The position numbers and the translations under genes were made by a program. Positions 7,505 to 13,195 of a stretch of 14,630 nucleotides of DNA are shown piece by piece. Numbering within the stretch: the first letter of the stretch is position 1; each line of letters starts with the position of its first letter. The notes below the pieces were generated by a model. It was not told where the DNA came from and did not search any database. It was given only the letters and a program-made list of their open reading frames with translations. The stretch is from assembly GCA_035505995.1 (NCBI GenBank), contig DATJQF010000032.1, positions 1 through 14,630 on the forward strand. The letters run 5' to 3'. Source of the DNA: DATJQF01 sp035505995 (GTDB taxonomy: Bacteria; Bacteroidota; Bacteroidia; Bacteroidales; FEN-979).

Positions 7505-7686
7505 CAGCAGGTATGTTTAAAAAAATTCATCCGTACAAATTTCCGAATAAAACAGATCAATTCGGACAAAATGAAGCCTTTTTCTGATCTCATACGAAAG
7601 AGTATCCCGGTAAATACCGGTTGATCCCCCAACGCGAAGGATCCGAAGAAAGTATGGAAAATAATATCCGAAAAAATAACGTGGCT
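7505..7686. other. Non-coding interval upstream of the M14 peptidase gene
   Basis: I see no credible gene here. On the minus strand GAAATTTG (7536-7543), one base from TAnnTTTG, with a TTTG at 7566-7569 upstream, could be the peptidase promoter. The rest shows no repeats or strong hairpins. Confidence 0.4.
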
Positions 7687-7884
7687 TTATCCCATCACAA
7701 CCCTCTTCCCGGCATCCCGCCTCTTATCAGTAGCAGTCAGCTCATAATTATAAATACCCGGAGCAAGATCAAAGCGGTTGAAAGTGATCTTGTTCGTTCC
7801 ACGGGTTTTGCCATTTTCATTGAGAAAAGGCAGGGATTGCATAAGAGAGAGAAGGAGCATTACAGAGGACCGTTTCATCCGCAA
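7687..7884 (-). pseudogene. Short frame with signal-like N-terminus and T9SS-tail-like end, probable gene remnant
   Basis: The frame encodes 65 residues. Residues 1-20 look like a signal peptide (MRMKR, then SSVMLLLSLMQSL). Residues about 21-65 resemble the last two strands of a T9SS type A sorting domain: FDLAPGIYNYELTAT followed by GKRVVMG, close in pattern to LSPGIYFYRIET...KKMIIR at the end of the neighbouring peptidase. A normal T9SS cargo has hundreds of residues between these parts, and a normal tail is about 70-80 residues. The simplest reading is the remnant of a longer secreted protein after an internal deletion. It could instead be a real micro-protein. It lies 39 bases downstream of the gldD stop on the same strand. 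No domain beyond the tail-like part can be identified. Confidence 0.4.
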
Positions 7885-7923
7885 AGAAATAGTAATAGTG
7901 ACCGGAGATTATGGGGCAAAGAC

Positions 7924-8505
7924 TTACTTTTTTTTCCAGCGGAAGGTGCTGATCATGTGCCGGATGTCCTGCTCCAGGAAACCGATCACCGGAGCCAGGG
8001 AGTCGTTGTTGGGGACCAGGTCGAAATACAGCGCCCCCCTGACAAAATTGGAGGTACTGTCGGTCAGGTAGAACTGCAGCGGGGAGGCGGCTTCGGTTCC
8101 GCTGATGGTAAAAATCAGCCCGTAAACTTTTTCCGAGGGATTAAGATATTCCTGCTGACCGATGGCATTGGCCTTGGGAATGTGCTTCCGGACCAGTGTG
8201 TGGGCATCGTCCAGGTAGGTCTTCAGGTTGCCCTGTATTTTTTTGTAGCTGATGTGAAGCTGGGCATGGTAGGGAGCATACGCGATGTTGATCCAGTACG
8301 GCTCGGCAAGAGGAGTGGTGTCTGGAAATATCTTTGCATACTGGGGTATCTCGAATGTAAAAGGCAGCAGTGTATCCACCTCACGGTACTTCTTGGCGGG
8401 AAAATCGATGCGGTAATACCCTTCCGGCTTGGGTACGTAACTGTCGCCGCAGGAAGAGAGGAGAAGAAATACAACGGTTACTAAAAGAAGGAATCTTGTG
8501 AACAT
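7924..8505 (-). CDS. gldD: Gliding motility / T9SS-associated lipoprotein GldD
   Basis: This 193-residue lipoprotein is homologous to GldD of Flavobacterium johnsoniae, which is needed for gliding and linked to type IX secretion. The N-terminus is a lipoprotein signal (MFTRFLLLVTVVFLLLSSC) with lipobox LSSC and lipidated Cys19. The family signature VPKPEGYYRIDFP follows at about 24-36, and the C-terminus ends in a basic RWKKK. I chose the ATG at 8505; starting at 8559 would add 18 residues (VKRHHLTITLSYYSWFF, then the Met) read from a short-repeat tract and would spoil the signal peptide. In relatives gldE usually lies directly upstream, between ssb and gldD; here ssb is the immediate neighbour, 78 bases away. 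The presence of GldD fits the T9SS tail on the adjacent peptidase. Confidence 0.88.
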   Translation of the reverse strand: MFTRFLLLVTVVFLLLSSCGDSYVPKPEGYYRIDFPAKKYREVDTLLPFTFEIPQYAKIFPDTTPLAEPYWINIAYAPYHAQLHISYKKIQGNLKTYLDDAHTLVRKHIPKANAIGQQEYLNPSEKVYGLIFTISGTEAASPLQFYLTDSTSNFVRGALYFDLVPNNDSLAPVIGFLEQDIRHMISTFRWKKK

Positions 8506-8533
8506 AAAAAACCAGCTGTAATAAGATAGTGTG

Positions 8534-8567
8534 ATGGTGAGATGATGCCGTTTCACCATCTCACCAT
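8534..8567. repeat. Inverted repeat between ssb and gldD
   Basis: ATGGTGAGATG at 8534-8544 is the exact reverse complement of CATCTCACCAT at 8557-8567, with a 12-base spacer. In RNA it would form a stable hairpin between ssb and gldD. There is no clear T-run on the minus strand, so I do not call it a terminator. Confidence 0.6.
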
Positions 8568-8586
8568 TTCACCATTTCGCCATTTA
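8551..8586. repeat. Octamer tandem repeat (CCATYTCA) next to the ssb stop codon
   Basis: About four and a half copies of an 8-base unit run CCATCTCA, CCATTTCA, CCATTTCG, CCATTTA from 8556, ending on the ssb stop codon at 8584-8586. The first copy is also the right arm of the inverted repeat above. Such a tract can change copy number by slippage. It occupies the place where gldE is found in many relatives. Confidence 0.65.
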
Positions 8587-9012
8587 GAAAGGAAGATCAT
8601 CCTCCGGAAGCGGGGTGGTTCCGTTATCACCCTCTTCTTTGACGGATACCGGGGCGTCGCCGGCCGAAGAATCCCTTCGTCCGCTGCCCAGCATGGTCAT
8701 CGAATCGCCGATGATATCGGTGGTATACCTCTTCTGTCCGTCCTTGTCTTCCCAGTCCCTGCGACGGATCTTTCCTTCCAGGTAAATGGTGCTTCCTTTT
8801 TTCAGGTAGTTCTCGGCAATTTCCGCCAGACCCCTCCACAACACGATGTTGTGCCATTCGGTGTGCTGCGTCTTCTCCCCGTCCTTGTTCTTGTAAGTTT
8901 CCGTGGTGGCCAGCGAAAACGAGGCCTTTTTCACGCCGTTGTCAAATTTCTGGATATCGGGATCTTTTCCCAGATTTCCGATCAAGATCACTTTGTTGAT
9001 TCCCGTTGCCAT
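8584..9012 (-). CDS. ssb: Single-stranded DNA-binding protein
   Basis: This 142-residue SSB coats single-stranded DNA during replication, recombination and repair. The OB-fold occupies about 1-105, starting INKVILIGNLGKDPDI and including the FSLATTETYKNKDG and EWHNIVLW strands. A short acidic linker (about 112-137) leads to the conserved DDLPF C-terminal tip, which recruits partner proteins. The length is typical. The ATG at 9012 lies 32 bases below a perfect TATTTTTG box. In Bacteroidota ssb often follows mutY directly; here mutY lies about 4.2 kb away with a MATE gene and an ion-transport cassette between. gldD follows on the same strand after a repeat tract and is probably co-transcribed. 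Confidence 0.96.
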   Translation of the reverse strand: MATGINKVILIGNLGKDPDIQKFDNGVKKASFSLATTETYKNKDGEKTQHTEWHNIVLWRGLAEIAENYLKKGSTIYLEGKIRRRDWEDKDGQKRYTTDIIGDSMTMLGSGRRDSSAGDAPVSVKEEGDNGTTPLPEDDLPF

Positions 9013-9044
9013 TGCAGTTTTTCTTTAAGTAAATACTCCGTGAA

Positions 9045-9052
9045 CAAAAATA
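9045..9052 (-). promoter_or_regulatory. Bacteroidota-type -7 box (TATTTTTG) for ssb
   Basis: A perfect TAnnTTTG match on the minus strand, 32 bases before the ssb ATG. No clear -33 element is seen. An inverted repeat at 9060-9075 lies just upstream. Confidence 0.5.
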
Positions 9053-9059
9053 CAAAATA

Positions 9060-9075
9060 ATGAACGGCTGTTCAT
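9060..9075. promoter_or_regulatory. Inverted repeat ATGAAC-GGCT-GTTCAT between ssb and the MATE gene
   Basis: A perfect 6-bp dyad with a 4-base spacer lies in the divergent intergenic region, 8 bases upstream of the ssb -7 box. The position suits an operator for ssb, but no regulator family can be named. Confidence 0.35.
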
Positions 9076-9154
9076 GTAATTTTCAGCTATTAATCGGTCG
9101 AATCGCGAAAGGTGAAAGGTTCCGGGCAAAATTTTTTTACTTCCCGGAAATTCC

Positions 9155-9162
9155 CACTTTTG
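9155..9162 (+). promoter_or_regulatory. Likely -7 box (CACTTTTG) for the MATE gene
   Basis: CACTTTTG is one base from TAnnTTTG. It ends 23 bases before the GTG at 9186. Because it lies inside the longer open frame that begins at 9060, it argues for the GTG start. Confidence 0.45.
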
Positions 9163-9185
9163 CAGGGACAATAAAAAAGCCCTTT

Positions 9186-10508
9186 GTGAACCGGAAGATC
9201 CTGGCCCTGGCCATCCCCAACATCATAACCAACATCACGATCCCGCTGCTGGGCATGGTCGACCTGGGACTGATGGGCCACCTGAAGCCGGAGATCTATG
9301 TGGGCGCGATCGCGGTGGGGGGAATGATCTTCAATTTCCTCTTCTGGGGTTTTGGGTTTCTGCGGATGGGGACGAGCGGGTTCACCGCGCAGGCATACGG
9401 CAGCCGTGATTTGCAGGAATCGATGAGGATCCTGGTCCGCTCCCTGTTCACGGGCCTGTCGGGAGGGCTTCTCCTGATCCTTCTCCAGAAACCTGTGGCT
9501 TTTCTGGCATTCCGGTTGGTCAACGGAAGCCCGGAAGTGGAAACCCTGGCCCGTGAGTATTTCTTTATCCGGATCTATTCCGCACCGGCCACGCTGTGCA
9601 TCTATGCCCTGACCGGCTGGTTCATCGGGATGCAGAATGCCCGGATCCCCATGACGATCTCGATCTCCGTGAACGTACTCAACATCCTGTTCAGCCTGGG
9701 CATGATCTTCCTCTTCCACCGGCGCTCCGACGGAATTGCCCTGGCCAATGTACTTTCCCAATCGACCGGGATCCTGCTGGGTCTGCTGTTCCTCCGGCCG
9801 TATTTCAAGAAGCTCGGGCACCTGGTGAACCTGAAAGATGCCCTTCGCTGGAGCGAAATGAAAAAATTCATCCGGGTGAACCGGGATATCTTCATCCGGA
9901 CCCTGTGCCTCATCTTTGTCCTATCTTTCTTCACCGCCCGGTCGGCCTTTGCCGGGAACACGATCCTGGCCGTGAATACCCTGCTGTTCCAGTTCTTTTA
10001 TTTCTTCTCGTATTTCATGGACGGCTTCGCTTATGCGGCGGAGGCGCTCACCGGGCGGTATATCGGGGCCAGGGACCCGGGCAGCCTGGTGAAGGTCGTC
10101 CGGAAACTGTTCCTGTGGGGGATCTCCATTTCAGCAGCTTTCACCCTGGTGTATGGTTTGGGCGGTCCTTTTATCCTGCGGCTTCTCACGAATAACCCCG
10201 TGATCCTGGGAGCCGCAACACCTTACCTGTTCTGGACAGCGCTGGTGCCTTTGCTCACCTTTGCCGCCTTCCTCTGGGACGGGATCTATGTGGGGGCGAC
10301 CGCTTCCGCCGCCATGAGGAATTCGATGGTGATCATCACGGCGGTGATCTTCCTGCCCGCGTATTATCTCCTGCACGGACCGCTCGGCAATAACGGGCTC
10401 TGGCTGGCCATGATGCTGTTCATGCTTTCCCGGGGGATCTTCCTGACCGGTTTCTCGAAAAAAGCCATTTACGGAAGGATCCCTAGTGGAGCAGGGGCAG
10501 CACGATAA
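9186..10508 (+). CDS. MATE-family multidrug/metabolite exporter, DinF-like
   Basis: This 440-residue inner-membrane transporter has about twelve hydrophobic segments in two homologous halves. It opens with the MATE pattern LAIPNIITNITIPLLGMVDLGLMGHL, which is typical of the DinF-like branch. The second half carries FMDGFAYAAEALTGRYIGARD, matching the family's conserved loop. MATE proteins export cations or drugs using H+ or Na+; the substrate cannot be told here. I chose the GTG at 9186 (VNRKILALAIPN): the upstream 42 codons from 9060 are not MATE-like, run through an inverted repeat, and contain the likely promoter. The gene is divergent from ssb and overlaps the convergent NRAMP gene by 26 bases at its 3' end. 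Confidence 0.9.
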   Translation: MNRKILALAIPNIITNITIPLLGMVDLGLMGHLKPEIYVGAIAVGGMIFNFLFWGFGFLRMGTSGFTAQAYGSRDLQESMRILVRSLFTGLSGGLLLILLQKPVAFLAFRLVNGSPEVETLAREYFFIRIYSAPATLCIYALTGWFIGMQNARIPMTISISVNVLNILFSLGMIFLFHRRSDGIALANVLSQSTGILLGLLFLRPYFKKLGHLVNLKDALRWSEMKKFIRVNRDIFIRTLCLIFVLSFFTARSAFAGNTILAVNTLLFQFFYFFSYFMDGFAYAAEALTGRYIGARDPGSLVKVVRKLFLWGISISAAFTLVYGLGGPFILRLLTNNPVILGAATPYLFWTALVPLLTFAAFLWDGIYVGATASAAMRNSMVIITAVIFLPAYYLLHGPLGNNGLWLAMMLFMLSRGIFLTGFSKKAIYGRIPSGAGAAR

Positions 10509-11730
10509 GGGCCAGGGAGAGCCCGACCAGCACCACCACGGAGGTCCACCCGATCAGGTTCTGGAGGCGGTTGTTGACATAACTGCCCATGATCTTCTTC
10601 TTGTTCACCAGGATGATCATGCAGCCGAGAACCACCGGCAGCAGGATCCCGTTGATGATCTGCGACCAGAGGGTGATGGCAATTAAGGGGGCGCCCGGGA
10701 TCAGGATGATCATCACGCCGAGCAGGATGATGCCGGTGTACAGGGTGAAGAACTCCGGGGCTTCTTTCCATTTCTTATCGATGCCCGCTTCAAATCCGAA
10801 CGCTTCGCAGATGTAAAAAGCCGTGGCCAGCGGCAGGATCGTAGCGGAAAACACCGAGGCCACGAACAGTCCGGCGGCAAAGATCTGCTCCGAGATCCTC
10901 CCGGCCAGCGGCTCCAGCGCCATGGCGGCATCCTTGGCCTCATTGATGACGATGCCATGCAGATGCAGGGTGGACGCGCATGCCACCATGATAAAGAACG
11001 CCACGACGACCGTCGCAATGCAGCCCACGACTATGTCCAGCACCACGTATTTATAATGCTTGATCTTTAAGCCTTTCTCGATTACCGTCGACTGCATGTA
11101 AAACTGCATCCACGGAGCGATAGTGGTCCCGATGATCCCGATCACGACTTCCAGGGACCGGTAATCATACGTGACTTTCGGCCTGACGATCGCCTGCCCG
11201 ATCTGGTGCCAGTCGGGTTTCCCCATCAGGGCGGAAACGATATACATCAGCAGGGCGGCGCTGAAGACCAGGAAGATCCTTTCCGCGATCTTGTAGCTTC
11301 CTTTCACCACCAGGAACCACACCAATATTGCCACCACGGGCACGGAGATATATTTGCTGACGCCGAAGATATCCATGCTTCCTGCCACCCCGGCAAATTC
11401 GGTGGTCGTATTGCCGATATCCGCGACCAGCAGGCCGATGAAAATAAAAAAGGTGATCTTCACCCCCGCATTCTCCCGGATGAGGTCGGCCAGCCCCTTC
11501 CCGGTCACGATCCCCATGCGGGCATTCATCTCCTGGATGATCACCAGCACGATGAAGGCCGGGATGAGCGTCCAGATCAGCCGGTACCCGTAAAGCGCCC
11601 CGGCCACCGAATAGGTGGTGATCCCGCCGGCATCGTTGTCCACCGATCCGGTGATGATGCCCGGGCCGAGGATCGCCAGGAATATGGCGATATTCCTCCA
11701 GATGTGCCTTCTTCTGAGCTTGAACGACAT
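10483..11730 (-). CDS. NRAMP-family divalent cation transporter with NRMT-like (Mg2+-type) metal site
   Basis: This 415-residue inner-membrane transporter with about eleven hydrophobic segments shows clear NRAMP features. TM1 begins GPGIITG, and the usual DPGN metal motif aligns with DAGG at 33-36. TM6 carries T-T-I-A-P-W at 202-207 where classical Mn2+/Fe2+ NRAMPs have A-x-x-M-P-H. The transition-metal-selecting methionine is therefore Ala205, and the coordinating TM1 asparagine is Gly36. Loss of that methionine is characteristic of NRAMP-related magnesium transporters (NRMTs), so Mg2+ import is the best guess (inference). The gene follows the PRC/MgtE_N/CBS gene by 18 bases on the same strand and is surely in its operon. 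Annotating it as manganese transporter MntH would probably be wrong. Its 3' end overlaps the MATE gene by 26 bases. Confidence 0.9.
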   Translation of the reverse strand: MSFKLRRRHIWRNIAIFLAILGPGIITGSVDNDAGGITTYSVAGALYGYRLIWTLIPAFIVLVIIQEMNARMGIVTGKGLADLIRENAGVKITFFIFIGLLVADIGNTTTEFAGVAGSMDIFGVSKYISVPVVAILVWFLVVKGSYKIAERIFLVFSAALLMYIVSALMGKPDWHQIGQAIVRPKVTYDYRSLEVVIGIIGTTIAPWMQFYMQSTVIEKGLKIKHYKYVVLDIVVGCIATVVVAFFIMVACASTLHLHGIVINEAKDAAMALEPLAGRISEQIFAAGLFVASVFSATILPLATAFYICEAFGFEAGIDKKWKEAPEFFTLYTGIILLGVMIILIPGAPLIAITLWSQIINGILLPVVLGCMIILVNKKKIMGSYVNNRLQNLIGWTSVVVLVGLSLALIVLPLLH

Positions 11731-11748
11731 AACGGATCTGCGGTAAGC

Positions 11749-13023
11749 TTACGTGGTTTTTCTTTTGCTCAGGAGGTCTTCGACGATATCCTCCACCACC
11801 ACCACACCTTCCATTTCGAAGTTCTTATTGACCACCGGCACGGCGAGGAGGTTGTACTTGGAGACCAGCTCCGCCAGCGAGTCGACCTTATCCTGGTCAT
11901 AGACCATGACGGGGTTCTTCTTCATGATCTTTTTCAGCTTCTGGACCGGATCCGCAACGACCAGCTCCATCAGCGATACGGCCGATACCAGCCGGTTGTT
12001 CTTATCCGTTACAAAGATGGAATAGATGTTCGACGGCTCGGGCTTCTCTTTCCGGATCCCGGCAATGGCTTCCTCCACGGTCGTCTCCTCCGGGAAGGTG
12101 TAAAAGTCGGTGGACATGATGGAACCCACCACCTTGTCGGGATACTCCAGCAGCTCCCGCACCTCTTCGGAGGATTCCTTTTCCATTTCATCCAGCAGCT
12201 TGATGGCCTTTTCTTCCTCCAGGACGTCCAGCAGGTCGGCAACTTCGTCGGCCGGCATTTTTTCCAGTACGTCGGCCGCCTTCTCGATGGGCATGCTTTC
12301 GATAATATCGATCTGCGCCTTGGGTTCCAGCTCTTCAAGCACGTCGGCCGCCTTCTCCTCATCCAGGGAGGCGAATATCGTGGACCGGGTTGCCTTGTCG
12401 AGGTCTTCAATGATATCGGCCAGGTCGGAGGGATGCAGCGTATGCAGCTTGGAAAAAGACTTGGAAAGCTTGATGCTGGAATTGTCGAAATCCACTGCCT
12501 GGATATCGTCCCAGAGGATCACCTTTCCCGGAATGTGAAGGCCGACGGGGTCCAGCAGGGTTTCGATGTACTGCTCGATCCCGATCCTCCGCAACAGGCC
12601 CTGGATCCCCACGTCCACGGCAATGGCATAGGTGCCGGAAGGGATCATGACCATTCTCACGTCATTTACGCGTACCAGCTTCCGGCCGTTGATATCGACG
12701 ATCTGCTTGTCGAGGATATTTTCTCCCAGCCACATCCCGTAGGAAAAGGAGTCGATGCTGAGCTCCTGGATCTCGTGGCAGATCACCTGGAGGTAGCGTC
12801 TGAATTTCTTTATTTCGAACGAGGAGAAATCGTAGATCTTCTCTTCCTTGCCGATGATCACCCTGACGGCCACTACCCTTGGCCTGACAGGTTCCGATTC
12901 AATCCCCGGGGCGGAAGAAAGGTCGATGAAAAAATCCTTGATCTTTCCGAGCGTATTCCCCTGTAACGAAATGAATTTTTTGCCGAGAAGCTGGCTCAGG
13001 TAGAAAGTGGTCTGTAGGGTCAT
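11749..13023 (-). CDS. Soluble PRC-barrel / MgtE_N / tandem-CBS protein, putative Mg2+ sensor for the adjacent NRAMP
   Basis: This 424-residue protein has no transmembrane segment. Residues about 8-75 and 103-180 look like two PRC-barrel-type beta domains (GKKFISLQGNTLGKIKDFFID; VDINGRKLVRVNDV). Residues about 193-295 are an MgtE N-domain of acidic helical repeats (LHPSDLADIIEDLD, EEKAADVLEELE, IEKAADVLEKMP). Residues 296-420 are a CBS pair (YPDKVVGSIMSTDFYTFPEETTVEEAI, then NPVMVYDQDKV). In MgtE this N-CBS unit binds Mg2+ and gates the channel, but here the channel domain is absent. The protein ends at 424 residues with a normal stop, 18 bases before the NRAMP gene, so it may sense Mg2+ for that transporter. 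The ATG at 13023 follows AAGGAGG by five bases. A promoter-like TAATTTTG lies 140 bases upstream, leaving a long leader. Confidence 0.88.
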   Translation of the reverse strand: MTLQTTFYLSQLLGKKFISLQGNTLGKIKDFFIDLSSAPGIESEPVRPRVVAVRVIIGKEEKIYDFSSFEIKKFRRYLQVICHEIQELSIDSFSYGMWLGENILDKQIVDINGRKLVRVNDVRMVMIPSGTYAIAVDVGIQGLLRRIGIEQYIETLLDPVGLHIPGKVILWDDIQAVDFDNSSIKLSKSFSKLHTLHPSDLADIIEDLDKATRSTIFASLDEEKAADVLEELEPKAQIDIIESMPIEKAADVLEKMPADEVADLLDVLEEEKAIKLLDEMEKESSEEVRELLEYPDKVVGSIMSTDFYTFPEETTVEEAIAGIRKEKPEPSNIYSIFVTDKNNRLVSAVSLMELVVADPVQKLKKIMKKNPVMVYDQDKVDSLAELVSKYNLLAVPVVNKNFEMEGVVVVEDIVEDLLSKRKTT

Positions 13024-13028
13024 GGTTG

Positions 13029-13035
13029 CCTCCTT
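13029..13035 (-). promoter_or_regulatory. Strong Shine-Dalgarno (AAGGAGG) before the MgtE_N/CBS gene
   Basis: AAGGAGG on the minus strand sits five bases before the ATG at 13023. Such sites are uncommon in Bacteroidota. It lies five bases downstream of one arm (13040-13046) of an inverted repeat, so its access could depend on RNA folding. Confidence 0.65.
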
Positions 13036-13039
13036 CCTT

Positions 13040-13097
13040 TATCCGCTACCCGGAAGAATGCAACGCAGAGGCGGTATCCTTTACATCCTGGCGGATA
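13040..13097 (-). promoter_or_regulatory. Complementary segments in the leader RNA of the Mg2+ cassette
   Basis: In the minus-strand transcript TATCCGC (13097-13091), inside the last codons of the short upstream frame, is perfectly complementary to GCGGATA (13046-13040), just before the Shine-Dalgarno. The same TATCC can instead pair with a nearer GGATA, or its ATCC with GGAT in a tiny hairpin. Alternative pairings of this kind are seen in attenuators, but the stems are short and the call is tentative. I recognise no known Mg2+ riboswitch. Confidence 0.25.
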
Positions 13098-13140
13098 GCA
13101 GTTTTTTCAGAATCTTAGATAAATCAGGTCCGTCGTCCAT
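13081..13140 (-). CDS. Short upstream reading frame, candidate leader peptide of the Mg2+ cassette
   Basis: A 19-codon frame, MDDGPDLSKILKKLLSARM, starts at ATG 13140 and ends at TAA 13081. It sits in the leader between a TAATTTTG box (13164-13171) and the MgtE_N/CBS gene, and is in the same frame as that gene but separated from it by two stops. Its N-terminus is acidic with glycine and proline, and the rest is basic and hydrophobic. Enterobacterial MgtL leader peptides have a similar acidic-proline start and basic end, and stall or release ribosomes at low Mg2+. No Shine-Dalgarno is visible, and a frame this short can occur by chance, so translation is unproven. Confidence 0.35.
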   Translation of the reverse strand: MDDGPDLSKILKKLLSARM

Positions 13141-13163
13141 GGTATTGGGTGCTGATGGCGCGG

Positions 13164-13171
13164 CAAAATTA
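13164..13171 (-). promoter_or_regulatory. Bacteroidota-type -7 box (TAATTTTG) for the MgtE_N/CBS-NRAMP operon
   Basis: A perfect TAnnTTTG on the minus strand, downstream of the mutY stop and 140 bases before the MgtE_N/CBS ATG. The palindrome TTTCCGGAAA (13179-13188) lies just upstream, where a -33 element or operator would be. The spacing implies a leader of about 130 bases. Confidence 0.5.
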
Positions 13172-13195
13172 AAAACATTTTCCGGAAAGAAATTC

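Noticed and set aside
7621..8484. 287-codon open frame on the plus strand
   Set aside because: It is antisense to gldD and crosses the intergenic region. It has no domain pattern, while gldD on the other strand has a lipobox and family signature.
8534..8567. Inverted repeat as a terminator of ssb
   Set aside because: No T-run follows the stem on the minus strand, and gldD continues in the same direction only a few bases later.
9060..9185. 42-codon N-terminal extension of the MATE protein
   Set aside because: It is not MATE-like, contains an inverted repeat and the likely promoter, and a GTG start fits the family N-terminus.
11206..12966. 586-codon open frame on the plus strand
   Set aside because: It lies antisense to the NRAMP and MgtE_N/CBS genes. 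Its product is a low-complexity mix rich in His, Asp and Gly with no domain, as expected of a shadow frame in GC-rich DNA.
13024..13160. Known Mg2+ riboswitch (M-box or similar) in the cassette leader
   Set aside because: The leader is shorter than an M-box and I cannot find its conserved segments. A leader-peptide explanation fits the visible frame better.
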